A stretch of DNA of 64,000 bases. Origin: Valencia hispanica. Taxonomy: Eukaryota > Chordata > Actinopteri > Cyprinodontiformes > Valenciidae. The translations under genes and the position numbers were made by a program. Below the pieces are notes generated by a model. It was given only the letters and a program-made list of their open reading frames with translations, ran no database searches and was not told where the DNA came from. This document shows positions 34,421-46,419 of this stretch, one piece after another. The stretch is taken from NCBI GenBank assembly GCA_963556495.2, contig OY747713.1, positions 3,022,821 through 3,086,820 of the forward strand. The letters run 5' to 3'. How positions within the stretch are numbered: the stretch's first letter is position 1; each line of letters begins with the position of its first letter.

Positions 34421-36320
34421 TAGGGTGTTGGCGTCACACATTCAGCGTTTTGGTCCTTGACCTTTTAAACGAGGGATGAAAACAGAAGAGGTGCAAAAGA
34501 ACGGAAACACCAGGGATGACAAAGGATTTTTATTTAAACACACAAGTTATGTCATCAGGTCCTTCGTCTAAATGTCTCTTTTATAGGTTTGGGTTTTGTT
34601 TCTCCATTTTTTGTTGATGTAGGGAACTAGAGGAGCACATTAAGGTCATAATGATTAATATTCACTGATATTAATTATAATAATAATAATAGGAATAAAC
34701 GATGAAGGAGGAACTAGCTGCAACATTCCCAGAACGATCCGTGTTTGTGAGGACGACTAAAGGCAGCAGATTGAAGTCGGAGCGCCACGTCCTGTAGTGT
34801 GACCGGCCCGACGGATGTCCTGTGGCGCCGCCAGCAGACGTTCGCAGCTCACAGATCAGGGAATCTGTGGCGTCGGGTGTGAAACGGTGCAGCCGTGGAT
34901 CCACAGACCGGAGCGTCTCTGCAGCAGAACCCACCCACCCCCCATTCAGAACGGCTGGACCCGAACTTGTTGTTTCTAACGGCGTGGCTCAGATGCAGAA
35001 CTTCAGGGTGACAAGTGAAGTGTTTGATTTCTTGTTAATCTGCTCTGGTTAAATCATCACAGGCTCAGCTGCAGTCTTGAGTTTTTGAGCTCATCCCTAC
35101 ATGCAGATTCCTGTAGCTGCTCCCCTGCAGGGTTCCCCGGGTTCCAGTCTAAATTCCTCCTGACGTGACCCCTCTGTGCTGGTAAGAAGGATTCTGGTTC
35201 TGGTGGTCCTGATTAACGGATCAGGACTGAAACGGACACGTCCAAGCAGCTGAGCTGACACTGTGGAGCGGCGGGGTTCTGCCTCGGACACGAGGAGGTG
35301 CTGCTGCACTCCCCAGAGATCCGTTTCATACACATCAGAACCTTTTTCCCTCACAGCAGCTTCATGGTTACTATATAAACTAGACTAGAATGTTCCCTAT
35401 AATGTTCCTTATAATGTTCAGGAACCTGCCAGTCTGACCAGAACTGGACCAGAGATGCAGGTGGGATGAATAATTGGAGTTCTCTCTGATTTGTGTGAAG
35501 GTTTAACCCGACCGTTTCCATCTAGTTGGAATAATTTCATTTATTTAAGTGAACTTTAGATGATGGGTTCGACTCAAACGGACCTTTAGAAAAGCATTGA
35601 TCCGGAGGATTCATCGTCTCTCTCTCTCTCGCTCCTGTGATTCTGCTGAGCTTCCTGGTTCTCAGAGGAACAACCAGCAGATTGTTTAGATTCTGTGCAG
35701 AAAATTAAAGAGTAAAGTTGCTCTTTGTTCAGTTTCTCTAAATGTCGTCAGAATGATTTTACCCCAAAAAAACTGAAAAAAGTTAATCTCGTTCGTCTCC
35801 TATTCAGTAAATTAAATCTAATCCATAAAGCAAAACATTTTTTATTTTTACCAGAGGTGTCGGTCATCCAGGTGCTTCTAAAGACAGATTTAATCTCATC
35901 TGAGCAGTCTCAGATTATTATAAAGAGGTGAGAATAAACTCGTTAAAGAGATGCAGCCGTCGCTCTTTCCATGAAGGATGACCAAAGAGAAGGGGAATTC
36001 ATTGCACAGCGCCACCTACAGGTGGTGGGTGCACAAGCTGGCTCTCTGACCTCTAGAGACCTGCTGAGAAAATGACTTTGTCGGCTCGGTGGAGGCGGAG
36101 GGGATCGCAGGAGCTGGACGAGGCGTCCCGTTAGACGGAGTTCCTCAAGGCGGCACAACAGATCCGTAGATTTTTGCCGAATGCAGTTATCCATTTGTGT
36201 CAGCGGTGGGGCGTATCCAACTGCATAAAACAAATAAATTACTGTAAATTATTGACGATATAGATAAAAAGCATATGGATAAAAAAAATAAAAAAAACGC
36301 CATATTGATCAATATCCATT
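34421..36320. other. Intronic sequence, nothing recognised
   Basis: Moderate-complexity DNA with short open frames only. It includes an AATAAT run near 34675 and a CTCT run near 35620. No domain or element boundary is clear. Confidence 0.5.
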
Positions 36321-36327
36321 ATTATCT

Positions 36328-36405
36328 AATGTGGATCTAAAAAGTCTACACACCCCTGTTCAAATGGCGGGTTTTCGTGATATGATGGCAAGACAAATAA
36401 TTTCA
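36328..36405 (+). repeat. Solo Tc1 terminal-repeat fragment
   Basis: GTGGATCTAAAAAGTCTACA followed by CACCCCTGTTCAAATGGCGG matches the terminal repeat of the Tc1 at 36828 (GTGGACATAAAAAGTATACA...). No transposase belongs to it. Confidence 0.7.
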
Positions 36406-36827
36406 ATAATTGTTAGCTGTAGCTTCAGCCGCTGCACTGGATCAGAATCCGATTCATTGGCCGGTTTTCACAAACTAAACCAAAGATCTGAGACATTAAT
36501 ACAATAAAGTGTCCTAAAACTTTTTAAAAGAAGTAAAAAAGCATCAACATGAGCCTACAATTTAAATTGATAACATAATTTACTTTTTAATCGATAACAT
36601 AATTGTTAATAACAGCCTTTTCTTTGTCAGTATTCCCTGATGTCACTCAGGTCTTGATTTCTTTTTGTTTCCTACAAACTTTCAGTTATTGTGAAAAATG
36701 TGTTTGATTAAAGGGTTTAATTTAATCCCGTTTTTGTGTTCTTCATTAAAATCAGTTGGTTAAAGATTAGCACAAAATGACCAGAGCTGCATCTAAAATA
36801 CATTTTCTACATTCAATGATAGTTATA

Positions 36828-38177
36828 CAGTGGACATAAAAAGTATACACACCCCTGTTCAAATGCCAGGTTTTTGTCATGTAAATAAATGACATCAAGA
36901 TCAATAATTTCACAACTTTTTCACACCCTTACACTAATACTTTGGCTTTTATCACAGCACTCAGTCTTTTTGGGTAGGAGCCTGTCTCTCTTCATATCTG
37001 ACAGGTTGCGAGGTCGTCTTCTGTGCATTCAGGTCTGGACTCTGGCTGGGCCGATCCAAAGCATCAGTCTTATTCCGGTGAAGCGCTTCTTTTTGTTGAT
37101 CTGGATCTTTGGGTCATCGTCGTGCTGAAAGATGAAGTTCCTCTTCATCTTCAGCTGTCTAAAAGAGGGCCGAAGGTTTTGCGCCAACGCTGACTGGTAT
37201 TTGGAACTGTTCGTAATTACCTCCACTCTGACTAAGGCCCCTAGTTCCAGCTGAAGAGAAACAGTCCCAAAGCATGATGCTGTCACCACCATGCTTTACT
37301 GTAGGTATGGTGTTCTTTAGGTGTTGTTTTTGCGCCTAATATACCTTTTGGGAATTATGTCCAAAAAGTTCTACCTCGGTTTCATCAGACCATAACACAT
37401 TTTCCCACATGTGTTTGGGAGATTTCACGTCTTTTTGCTAAATTAAGCCGCGCTTGGATGTTTTTCTTTGTAAGATGAGGCTTCCGTCTTGCCACCCCAT
37501 CCCATGGTCCAGACATATGAAGAAGACAGGAGATTGTTTTCACATTTACTACACAGCCAGTAGTTGCCAGAAGCTCCGTCGGCCTCTTGGCTGCCTCCCT
37601 GACTAGTTTCCTTCTCGTCTTACCATCAACTTCGGACGCCATATTTTCTCCACTGGATGATGACGTTCTTCACTGTGTTCAATGGTGTATTTAACTCCTT
37701 GGAAATTCTTTTGTAGCCTTCACCTGACTGATATCTTTGCATAATGCGATCCCTCTGATGCTCTGGAAGCTCTCTGCTGACCACGGCTTGTGTTGGAAGA
37801 TGTGGCAACAAAAATGTCAGGACAATCCTACTAGAAGAGCTGAACTTTATTTGTGGTCGATCAGAAGCACTTTAATTGGTGACAGGTTTGTGTTGACTCC
37901 AGTTTAACATGAGTGTGAATGTCGTTGGTTAAATCCGAACACAGTCACATCCCCAGTTATAAAAGGGGGTGCACACTTATTCAACCACATTATCTCAGTT
38001 GGTTATTTTTACTTCACCTCCCTGAAAGATTTCTGTTTGTTTTTCGATCGAGTTGTACAGGTTATAGGTCAAATTAAAGATGGAAAAAGTTGTGAAATTA
38101 TTTATTTTTATGTCATTTATTTACATGACAAAAACCTGGCATTTGAACAGGGGTGTGTATACTTTTTATATCCACTG
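36828..38177 (-). mobile_element. Tc1-like element at the palindrome centre (1,350 bp, decayed)
   Basis: TA at 36826-36827 and 38178-38179 flanks CAGTGGACATAAAAAGTATA and TATACTTTTTATATCCACTG. The terminal-repeat interior (GTTCAAATGCCAGGTTTTTG...) matches on both sides for about 75 bp. Transposase remnants lie on the minus strand. Confidence 0.88.
36930..37811 (-). pseudogene. Tc1-like transposase remnant
   Basis: Three minus-strand blocks are present. Block 37626-37811 is the DNA-binding part (LPEHQRDRIMQRYQSGEGYK, RISKELNTPLNTVKNVIIQW). Block 37385-37642 covers the second helix pair and linker, ending near the first catalytic aspartate. Block 37029-37292 has the FQHDDDPK box of the second aspartate. 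Frameshifts separate them and the C-terminal Glu box is not readable. Confidence 0.8.
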
Positions 38178-38930
38178 TATAACTATCATTAAATGTAGAA
38201 AACTTATTTTGAGTGCAGCCCTGGTCATTTTGTGCTGATTTTTAACCAGCTGATTTTAATAAAGAACACGAAAACGGGATTAAATTAAACCCTTTAATCA
38301 AACAAATCTCACAATAACTGAAAAGTTTGTAAGAAACAAAAAATAATCAAGACCTGAGTGACATCAGCGAATACTGACAACGAAAAGGCTGTTATTAACC
38401 ATTATGTTATCCATAAAAAAATAATTTATCAATTAAAATTGTAGGCTCATGTTGATGCTTTTCTTCTTCTTTTAAAAGTTTTAGGACACTTTATTGTATT
38501 TATGTCTCAGATCTTTGGTTTGGTTTGTGATAACCGGCCAATGAATTGGATTCTGATCCAGTGCAGCTGCTGAAGCTACAGCTAACAAGCTACTGAGTGT
38601 AGAGGGAGCACCAAACACGCAGTGTTCCCACAGCTATGATAAAAAAGAAGGGAAACTTTTTTTTATTGAACTTTTGATCGACCCATTTCTTTTTCCTATC
38701 GCACCACACATTTATCGTTCGATATACTGTACATTGTTATTGAGTTATCAGCCATTATGGGATCTACAGGACACGTTCTGCTCAGAGATAACCAAGGAGG
38801 CCCAGTTAAAACCTTAGGCTCCACGGTGACACAGTCTGTAGCACCATTGCTCCTGCAGCAAGTTCCAAGGTGGAACAGGTGGTTCCTGCGCCTTTAAATG
38901 GTCTCAGTCTGGTTCAGTAGGAATCACAAT

Positions 38931-39935
38931 CATGGGGAAGACTGCTGACCTGACAGCAGAAAACCATCATTGACCCCCATAAGGAGGGAAAGCCTCAGAA
39001 GGTCATTGGAAAACGAGTTGGATGTTCCCAAAGAGCTGTGTCAAAGCACATTATTGGAAAGTTATGTGGAAGGAAAAGGTGCAGAAGCAGCAGGGATGAG
39101 CGCATTCTGGAGAGGATTGTCAGGAAAAGTGTTGGGGACCTTCACAAGGAGCGAACTGAGGCTGGAGTTAGAGCTTCAAGAGCCGCCACACACAGACGGA
39201 TCCTGGACATGAGCTTCACATGTCCTGTTCCTCTAGTCCTGGACATGAGCTTCACACGTCCTGTTCCTCTAGTCCTGGACATGAGCTTCACACGTCCTGT
39301 TCCTCTAGTCCTGGACATGAGCTTCACACGTCCTGTTCCTCTTATCAAGCCGCTCCTGAACAACAAACAACGTCAGAAGCGTCTTACCTGGGCTAAAGAA
39401 AAAAAACAACAACCTGGAAATGTTACATCTGATGTAGAAACCAAAGGTCCCAGAGTCTGGAGGAAGAATGGAGAGGCACACAATCCAAGATGGTGGAAGT
39501 TTCCACTATGTGTTGATGTGGGGATCCATGTCATCTGCTGCTGTTGGTCCACTGAGCTTTATTGAGTCCAGACTCAATGGCGCCATCTACCAGGACATTA
39601 TGGAGAACTTCATGTTCCTTCTGCAGACCAGCTTAATGGAGATGCTGACTTCATTCTCCAGCAGGACTTGGTACCTGCCCACACTGCCTAAAGTACCAGA
39701 ACCTGCTTCAGTGACCGTGGGATTACTGGGCTGGATTGGCCAGCAGACTGGCCTGACCTTTGACCCCCATAGAGGAATCTGTGGAGCATTGCCAAGAGAA
39801 AGATGAGACACATGATGGAACAATGCAGAAGAGCTGAAGGTCTTCCATAACACCTGAGCAGAGCTACAGGCTGATAGCATCCATGCTACTCGGCATTGAG
39901 GCAGTCATTGATGCAAAAGGAGCCCAGACCAACTA
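38931..39935 (+). pseudogene. Tc1-like transposase remnant with internal 36-bp expansion
   Basis: ATGGGGAAGACTGCTGACCT at 38933 encodes MGKTADL. Later pieces are HIIGKLCGRKRCRSS, then KPLLNNKQRQKRLTWAKEK, WGSMSSAAVGPLSF, and (in another frame) NGDADFILQQDLVPAHTA near 39638-39691. It ends near IEAVIDAKGAQTNY at 39894-39935. Several frameshifts and stops are present. Four copies of a 12-residue unit lie before the KPLL motif, where relatives have only one. Confidence 0.82.
39203..39346 (+). repeat. Four tandem copies of a 36-bp unit in the transposase relic
   Basis: The unit starts CTGGACATGAGCTTCACA and repeats at 39203, 39239, 39275 and 39311 with one or two differences. It encodes LDMSFTRPVPLV in frame. 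Confidence 0.95.
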
Positions 39936-40200
39936 CTGACTACATATGCAGGATTAGACTTTACAAACAGGTCCCACATTTATCTATTTAAAATCCTTGT
40001 TTTATTGATTTCATGTAATATTTTGAATTTGGGGTTTCATAAGCTGTAAGAAATAATCAACATTATAACAAATAAAGGTTTGAAAATATCTCGCTTTGCA
40101 TGTAATGAGTCTAGATCCTATATTAGTTTCACCTTTTAAGTTGAATTACTGAAATAAATGAATTTTGCAGGGTATTGTAATTTTTCGAGTTTCACCTGTA

Positions 40201-41243
40201 TCTCACAGATAGCTTGGCAACTTCCTGAGCAACGTTGCTCAGGAAGAGGAGGTCAGGGGACACGTTGACTCACTCCTGGATAAACAGTAGAAGATGGGAT
40301 GGATTGATGATGAGCAACATCTGCACATCATTTAAACAACAACAACAAAAATCCCCCGTTTTCTTGCAACAACACGGAGCTTCATGGATAAACAAACTGC
40401 TGGAGGTTCCAGGTGTGCCTTATTCTGGCTGTGGGAGAAACTGCAGGAATGAGGAGGAGGCAGAAACAAACAGACGGCAGGAAGGAACCGTGGCTTAGTT
40501 GTGTTTCTGCTGAGCGTGGGAGCAGCCATGTCTGTATTTTTATCTCCATCCTAACAGACTCCCACAGTGTGTAAACAGGAGGAGAGGAATCTTCTCCGTT
40601 CTGTCCCCCCCCTGAGACCTGAAGCGGGGAAAACCCTTCCTCTGAGGCGATCTGTGGATCCTTCTGCCCCATGGGACGGATGCGAGATTCATTCATAATA
40701 TTTATGAATGGGAGAAAATCATCGGTTTCTCGGGTACGACTGCAGGAGACTGCAAACACCTCTGCAGCAGGACGGGGTTCGTGACGCAGTTTGCGGTCAG
40801 AGAAGCAGGAAGTGAGGAACTCCTGGGTTTCTGTTTGCTTTGTCACCAGCTGGTCTCTAAGCAGCACTGAAGCCGTGGTTTTCCTTTTGAGAGGCCATCG
40901 CCAAAAAGACGGCAAAAACATTTACAGTCACTCCCCAACTTTTTGCTCTGTGTACCTTTGGAAAAATTCAGTTTACTGCACAGACGAGCCCAGTTCATAT
41001 CCTCTCCAATTATAATCAAATACAGTCCGATTTAGTCATTCATAATAAGCAGTCTTACTAACAAACTGTATTTAATATAATCAGATTGACAACCCAGTTA
41101 GAGGCTGGCCTCCCTACAGCGGCTCGTCTCGACTGCGCCGTCTAGCGGTCGGTGCGACCCTATAAACCACTAATATGCGGTTATAATTAATATAACTGCT
41201 CAGTATGAGGGATTGCTGTGAAGTCGACGACTCCAATCAATCA
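40201..41243. other. Intronic sequence, nothing recognised
   Basis: No domain or repeat recognised. The minus frame 40382-40921 has no family resemblance and no supporting splice signals. Confidence 0.5.
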
Positions 41244-42900
41244 TCACGCAGTTTCCGTGTTAGTTTTCAAGTTGGCACGCAGTTTCCATAGTGGCACGCA
41301 GTTGCCGTGTTAGCACGCAGTTGCCGTGTTAGCTTGAAGTTTCTGTGTTAGCTTGAAGTTTCCGTGTTAGCTTGAAGTTTTCATGTTGGTACACAGTTTC
41401 CATATTGGCACGCAGTTTCCGTGTTAGTACGCAGTTTCCGTGTTAGCTTGAAGTTTTCATGTTAGCTTGAAGTTTTCGTGTTAGCACGCAGTTTCCGTGT
41501 TAGCTTGAAGTTTTCATGTTGGTACGCAGTTTCCATGTTGGCACGCAGTTTTCGTGTTAGCTTGAAGTTTTCGTGTTAGCTTGAAGTTTTCGTGTTAGCA
41601 CGCAGTTTCCGTGTTAGCTTGAAGTTTTCATGTTAGTACGCAGTTTCCATGTTGGCACGCAGTTTCCGTGTTAGCTTGAAGTTTCCGTGTTGGCATGCAG
41701 TTTCCGTGTTGGCATGCAGTTTCCATGTTTTCATCCAGTTTCCATGTTTTCATCCAGTTTCCTTGTTAACACGCAGTTTCCGTGTTAGTTTTCAAGTTGG
41801 CACGCAGTTTCCATATTGGCACGCAGTTTCTATATTGGCACGCAGTTTCCGTGTTAGCACGCAGTTGCCGTATTAGCTTGAAGTTTCCGTGTTAGCTTGA
41901 AGTTTTCATGTTGGTACGCAGTTTCCATGTTGGCACGCAGTTTCCATGTTGGCACGCAGTTTCCATATTGGCACGCAGTTTCCGTGTTAGCTTGAAGTTT
42001 TCGTGTTAGCACGCAGTTTCCGTGTTAGCTTGAAGTTTTCATGTTGGTACGCAGTTTCCATGTTGGCACGCAGTTTCCGTGTTAGCTTGAAGTTTTTGTG
42101 TTAGCACGCAGTTTCCAAGTTAGCTTGAAGTTTTCATGTTGGTACGCAGTTTCCATGTTGGCACGCAGTTTCCGTGTTAGCTTGAAGTTTCCCTGTTAGC
42201 ACGCAGTTTCCGTGTTAGCTTGAAGTTTCCGTGTTTTCATCCAGTTTCCATGTTTTCATCCAGTTTCCATGTTAACACGCAGTTTCCGTGTTGGCACGCA
42301 GTTTCCGTGTTGGCACGCAGTTTCCGTGTTGGCACGCAGTTTCCGTGTTAGCACGCAGTTTCTGTGTTAGCACGCAGTTTCCGTGTAAGCTTGAAGTTTC
42401 CGTGTAAGCTTGAAGTTTCCATGTTGGCACGCAGTTCCTATGTTGGCACGCAGTTCCTATGTTGGCACGCAGTTCCTATGTTGGCACACAGTTTCAATGT
42501 TAGCACGCAGTTTCCGTGTTAGCTTGAAGTTTCCGTGTTAGCTTGAAGTTTTCGTGTTAGCACGCAGTTTCCGTGTTTTCATCCAGTTTCAATGTTTTCA
42601 TCCAGTTTCCATGTTTTCATCCAGTTTCCATGTTTTCATCCAGTTTCCATGTTAACACGCAGTTTCCGTGTTAGTTTTCAAGTTGGCACGCAGTTTCCGT
42701 GTTAGCTTGAAGTTTCCGTGTTGGCATGCAGTTTCCATGTTTTCATCCAGTTTCAATGTTTTCATCCAGTTTCCATGTTTTCATCCAGTTTCCATGTTAA
42801 CACGCAGTTTCCGTGTAAACTTGAAGTTTCCATGTTGGCACGCAGTTCCTATGTTGGCACACAGTTTCAATGTTAGCACGCAGTTGCCGTGTTAGCTTGA
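41244..42900 (+). repeat. 19-bp minisatellite, about 1.65 kb (roughly 85 copies)
   Basis: The unit is N-CACGCAGTTTCCGTGTTAG or its variants. The second half (AGTTTCCRTGTT) is constant and the first half switches between gCACGC, gCTTGA and tCATCC forms. Higher-order blocks are visible: the string with three TCATCC units followed by AACACGC and TTTTCAAG occurs near 41735-41800 and 42590-42690, and again in part near 42740-42815. The frames at 41649-41876 and 42668-42895 simply translate the repeat. Confidence 0.95.
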
Positions 42901-43019
42901 ATATTTCTAGTGTTTGCACTGCCAGTTTGTTTCTACAGTTTCCTGTGTTTTCAATGTGGACTTCAGTTTTTTTATGTTAGCCAGTAGTTTTCACATTGGC
43001 AGTGTTTCATAAGAAATCA

Positions 43020-43160
43020 CAGTGGACCCCTGCCTATTCGTGGTTTTTCTGTGGAATGTAACTCCAAATTACTTAAGAAAAACCAACGTATTCATGGATT
43101 TTTCATAGAAGGTATCTAAAATATTAAAAAGAAAATGCAGCTTGGGAAGTTAAAATACCT
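43020..43160 (+). mobile_element. Possible pogo/Tigger-like terminus fragment
   Basis: CAGTGGACCCCTGCCTATTC followed by GTGGTTTTTC resembles the start of pogo-group elements ('ccc.gc.tattcg.gg'). No opposite end was found. Confidence 0.35.
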
Positions 43161-44507
43161 TGATTCAATGCTAGCTGATATATGCTATTGGCTGGCGTTT
43201 GTAAAGCAGCCAATCCAGGAACAACATTTTTTTCTTTGGCCCTGATTGGCTGGATTTAAGCTATTCATGGGCAGCTGTGGTTTAATGCCACATGAATAGA
43301 GAACTTTCTCAAAGAAATTGTTAGTTTTATAAAATTCATTGAGTTTGTCATTTGGTTCCATAGATGTCATGTTAACATGATTTAATTTCCCATTATAAAG
43401 ATTATAGACAACAATCGAACTCTTTTGAGGCAACCTTGTTGTCCTTTGGTGCACTGTATGATAATAAGGGAGAGCTCCTGTAATTCTGTTAACACTCAGT
43501 GTTGTAAACACAGTGTGCAGAAATAGTTAACACCCTCACTGGATTCTTACTTGTTGTGTCATGCTTAGGCAGCCAAACCAGTGTTTCCACGCAGTTCCCT
43601 TAAATTACAGCATGCTGCTTCACACAAAGGGAACTTCTCTCCCAGAGGCAGGATCAAGACGGGCTGTAGCAACGGTAACTACAACAGACGGGCCGAAACC
43701 CGTCCACGGATGTCGGTTTAACTTGAGGTAACCTCAGAGTAAGCTTTCGTTTTTTACAGACGCAGAGCTGGGGACGGTGAGGATCCCGGGACACACCGGT
43801 GTTCATGAGCAAAAAAGAATCTAATAAGAGGAAAGAGGAAAAACAGCTGTTCACGTTGCTGTCCTTGTTTTTATGGCGGTAGCAGATTCTCCTAATTCAG
43901 TCACTTTTTTTTTTGGGGCAGGTTCTTGCACTCAGACACGGCTAAATGAATGATTGATGACAGATTGAATACACTTCCCACTTGTTTCATTTTGTATGAA
44001 GTTGCAGGGGTTTAATGGCTTTGCTAAGTGAAGTGTTGTTTCTTCCTAACATCTCGGCCCTCAGGGTAGCGAACAGAGAGAACCGCCCGGACTCGTCCAG
44101 TTTAAAGTCGTCGTCGATGGGTCAATCTGATTTATCAACTATGTGAGAGGCTTTTAAAGCTACATGCAAACATCGGTTTTCAACCTAAAAGCCGAAAAAT
44201 ATTTCCAACAATTTTTGTTTACCTGCAATTCATTCAAATCTTCTATATATAACCATTTATTTAAAATAATTTCTTGCTGAATCATTTCCACTAAGCAGTC
44301 ACTGTAACACACAACAAATATCCAATTTATGTAGAAAAAAGAGAATAAAAAAACATCCTATATCTTTTACTAAACAAAGTTTGGTTTTGTTGTTGATAAA
44401 TGTAAATATTCGAGACATTTAAAAAAACACAATTTTGAATAAATGAACCCATTTAAGAATGCGTAGCTACTACAGTAATTAAGTAAGTAAGTATGTTGGA
44501 TGATATG
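43161..44507. other. Intronic sequence, nothing recognised
   Basis: Several short frames (43185-43511 minus, 43654-43854 minus) show no known domain. The interval is AT-rich from 44150. Confidence 0.45.
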
Positions 44508-44515
44508 TACAAATT

Positions 44516-45849
44516 TAGGGATGCACTGGTATGCAAATTTGGGCCGATAACCAATATTTTAACCGTGGAAAAAAAAAAACGACCACGTCGCTGACTTTGC
44601 TTCTCTTCTTCAGATAAACACCCCACAATCCTCCTGAAACACAAGAAGCTACAGACTGGAAACAGATAGAGCTGGGTATCGGTTTACTTTTCAAGAATCA
44701 ATTTCCAATTCTGAAGATTTAGAATCGATTATGACTGGTACGTCTGGGAGACACCATAACGTAGTGTGCTTCCGCTCCTTTTATTAGCCGCCTAAAGCGG
44801 CTTGCAAATGATTTTCAAATTAATTTGCAAATATCTTTGCAAATGAAGCCCGCAGTCGGCTGAGTTATTCTGAGAGAGCGTCTGGAATCGGCTGGTAGTC
44901 GTAGCGTTTGCTTGAGTTTCACCTGTTGCGGCCCGGTTGACGGCTCGGACATGAGATCTTGGTTATGTCGTAGCGTGGTTCTCCAATACTTCTCCTCCAT
45001 TTGGCAGGCCTTTCAAATCGCTTTGCTTCCGTCGAACTCATCTTTCTGTTTGTCCGTTCTGAACCTGAAATGGTGGCGGACCGCAGCCTAGCCTGGCCTG
45101 GGCGTTTTCAGCGCCAGCGCCAAGCTAACGGTACCGCTAGTGTCCGACACCATGTTGGTTACATTTCTTCACACCTAGCGTACATGCCTGAATTCAATGA
45201 CACACGACAGTGGGCGGGGTTATAGTTCACCCGGGGTCACCCGGGGTTTTCTACACCTTTAATCCTCCTTCCTTTGTCCAGGAGGAAGAAGGCGAAGCCG
45301 GTTAATCTCACCGCCATTTTTCTTCTTTAGTTGTTGTCCACTAAGTGTTTTTACACAAAACCTAAAGCAACTTTTGCCACCGGTGGAAAATTTGCGTTTT
45401 GTCAGCATCAAAATGTGTCTTTAAAATTCACGGACAACATATGTTCGATCCATGGCGCATTTCAAAAGGGATCAGAAAGTAACTTTTTATCGCTCCATTG
45501 ACTCTCATTCTTTTTTTTTTTGGCAGTAGGGGAACCCATGGAGAGGAAGTAGAAGGGCGGGGCTTAGGCTCCTCATTAACCCTTTGAAAGCTAAGCCTCA
45601 AAATGCTCATCTGGACTTGTTTTTCCTACTTAAGCTGTAAAAGTGGCAAACAACGTAAAGGGGTAACTTGATTTTTGGATGTCGTGGCAATCGATCTTTA
45701 GGAATTTTTCTAAGAATTTTTTTAGAAGCCGAATAATTTTTGTTGTTGTTTTAAATTCAGAACTGGAAAAAAAGACATTGGTTCATATTGGCCCATTTTT
45801 ACCGATCGGACTGATACCGATGTTGATGCCGATATGTGGTGGATCCCTG
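44516..45849. mobile_element. Probable hAT composite element (TAGGGATGCAC terminus)
   Basis: TAGGGATGCACTGGTATGC with TTTGGGCCGATAACCAATAT at the left mirrors ATATTGGCCC..ACCGAT and CCGATATGTGGTGGATCCCT at the right (45786-45848). Outside 8-mers ACAAATTT and GTAAATTT match at 6 of 8. The middle (44660-45600) looks like other material inserted later, including GAGCTGGGTATCGGTTTAC at 44671, another MITE-like start. No transposase is readable. Confidence 0.55.
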
Positions 45850-46419
45850 GTAAATTTGCCTTAAAGATTCTTCATCATTGCTCGAGTCTTGACTTTTTAT
45901 GAACTAATAAATAATCCTGGATTCCATCCTTGTAGAAATCGGCCGGTCTTTACAGCTGGAAACCGTAACTGGTTGCAGGAAACCAGAAAGATCCTCTGGT
46001 TCTCCTGTACTTTGCTCTGGGTCAGGGTTCACCTGGCCTCTTATTCGTCTCTCTAAATGTTCTGGATTGGTTTATCGGCGGTTGTTTACAGCTGGTTTCG
46101 CCATCTCTCGATGATGCTCCGGTTCTCGTGTTAACCTTTACATCGGGCCTCATGGTTGGCGGTTGTCCCACTCCACCGTTTGATCGTCGCTGCTCACCGA
46201 GCGGCCCCGACGGCTGCAGACTCTCGGTCTGACTGCGGCCGCTGACTAATCCTGCAGCTCTTGTGTTTCTGTGCGAGCTCTGAGAGAAAACCCGATGTTT
46301 TCTTCTTGTGTCTCTGCAGAGGACGATGAGTCACGACCCGCTTCATAAAGCAGCTGGATGACCTAACTGTGGACCAGAGTTTGTTTCCGTGTTTCCCCAC
46401 TGTATTCATAACAATCCCC
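45850..46419. other. Intronic sequence, nothing recognised
   Basis: No recognised feature. An acceptor-like TGTGTCTCTGCAG at 46308-46320 leads to a frame that stops after nine codons. Confidence 0.45.

Larger units (their letters stand above)
36412..38588. repeat. Large inverted repeat (arms about 415 bp) around a Tc1 element
   Basis: Left arm 36412-36827 and right arm 38178-38588 are reverse complements with roughly 90% identity by eye, from TGTTAGCTGTAGCTTCAG / CTGAAGCTACAGCTAACA at the outside to the Tc1 termini at the inside. Including the Tc1 terminal repeats, the paired region is about 490 bp per side. The Tc1 thus sits exactly at the symmetry centre. Confidence 0.88.
38800..40198 (+). 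mobile_element. Tc1-like relic, left end lost
   Basis: It ends on the right with TTTTTCGAGTTTCACCTG and TA at 40199-40200, a Tc1-type terminus. The matching left terminus (CAGGTGAAACTCG) was not found upstream, so the left end is truncated or deleted. It is related to the family at 9491 by protein sequence (MGKTADL start). Confidence 0.75.

Noticed and set aside
41244..42900. CRISPR-like array of short repeats
   Set aside because: The 19-bp units abut directly with no unique spacers, no cas genes, and the genome is clearly vertebrate.
43185..43511. 108-codon minus frame
   Set aside because: No recognisable domain, no splice or promoter support; likely chance or an unknown repeat.
45270..45310. 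Possible exon after CTTTGTCCAG with GAGGAAGAAGGCGAAGCC
   Set aside because: Phase-1 reading gives a short arginine-rich string with no HIVEP1 likeness, and no donor follows at a sensible distance.
46308..46350. Possible next hivep1 exon after TGTCTCTGCAG
   Set aside because: In the required phase the frame (E-D-D-E-S-R-P-A-S) meets a stop at once and does not resemble the expected D-K-I-E-type continuation.
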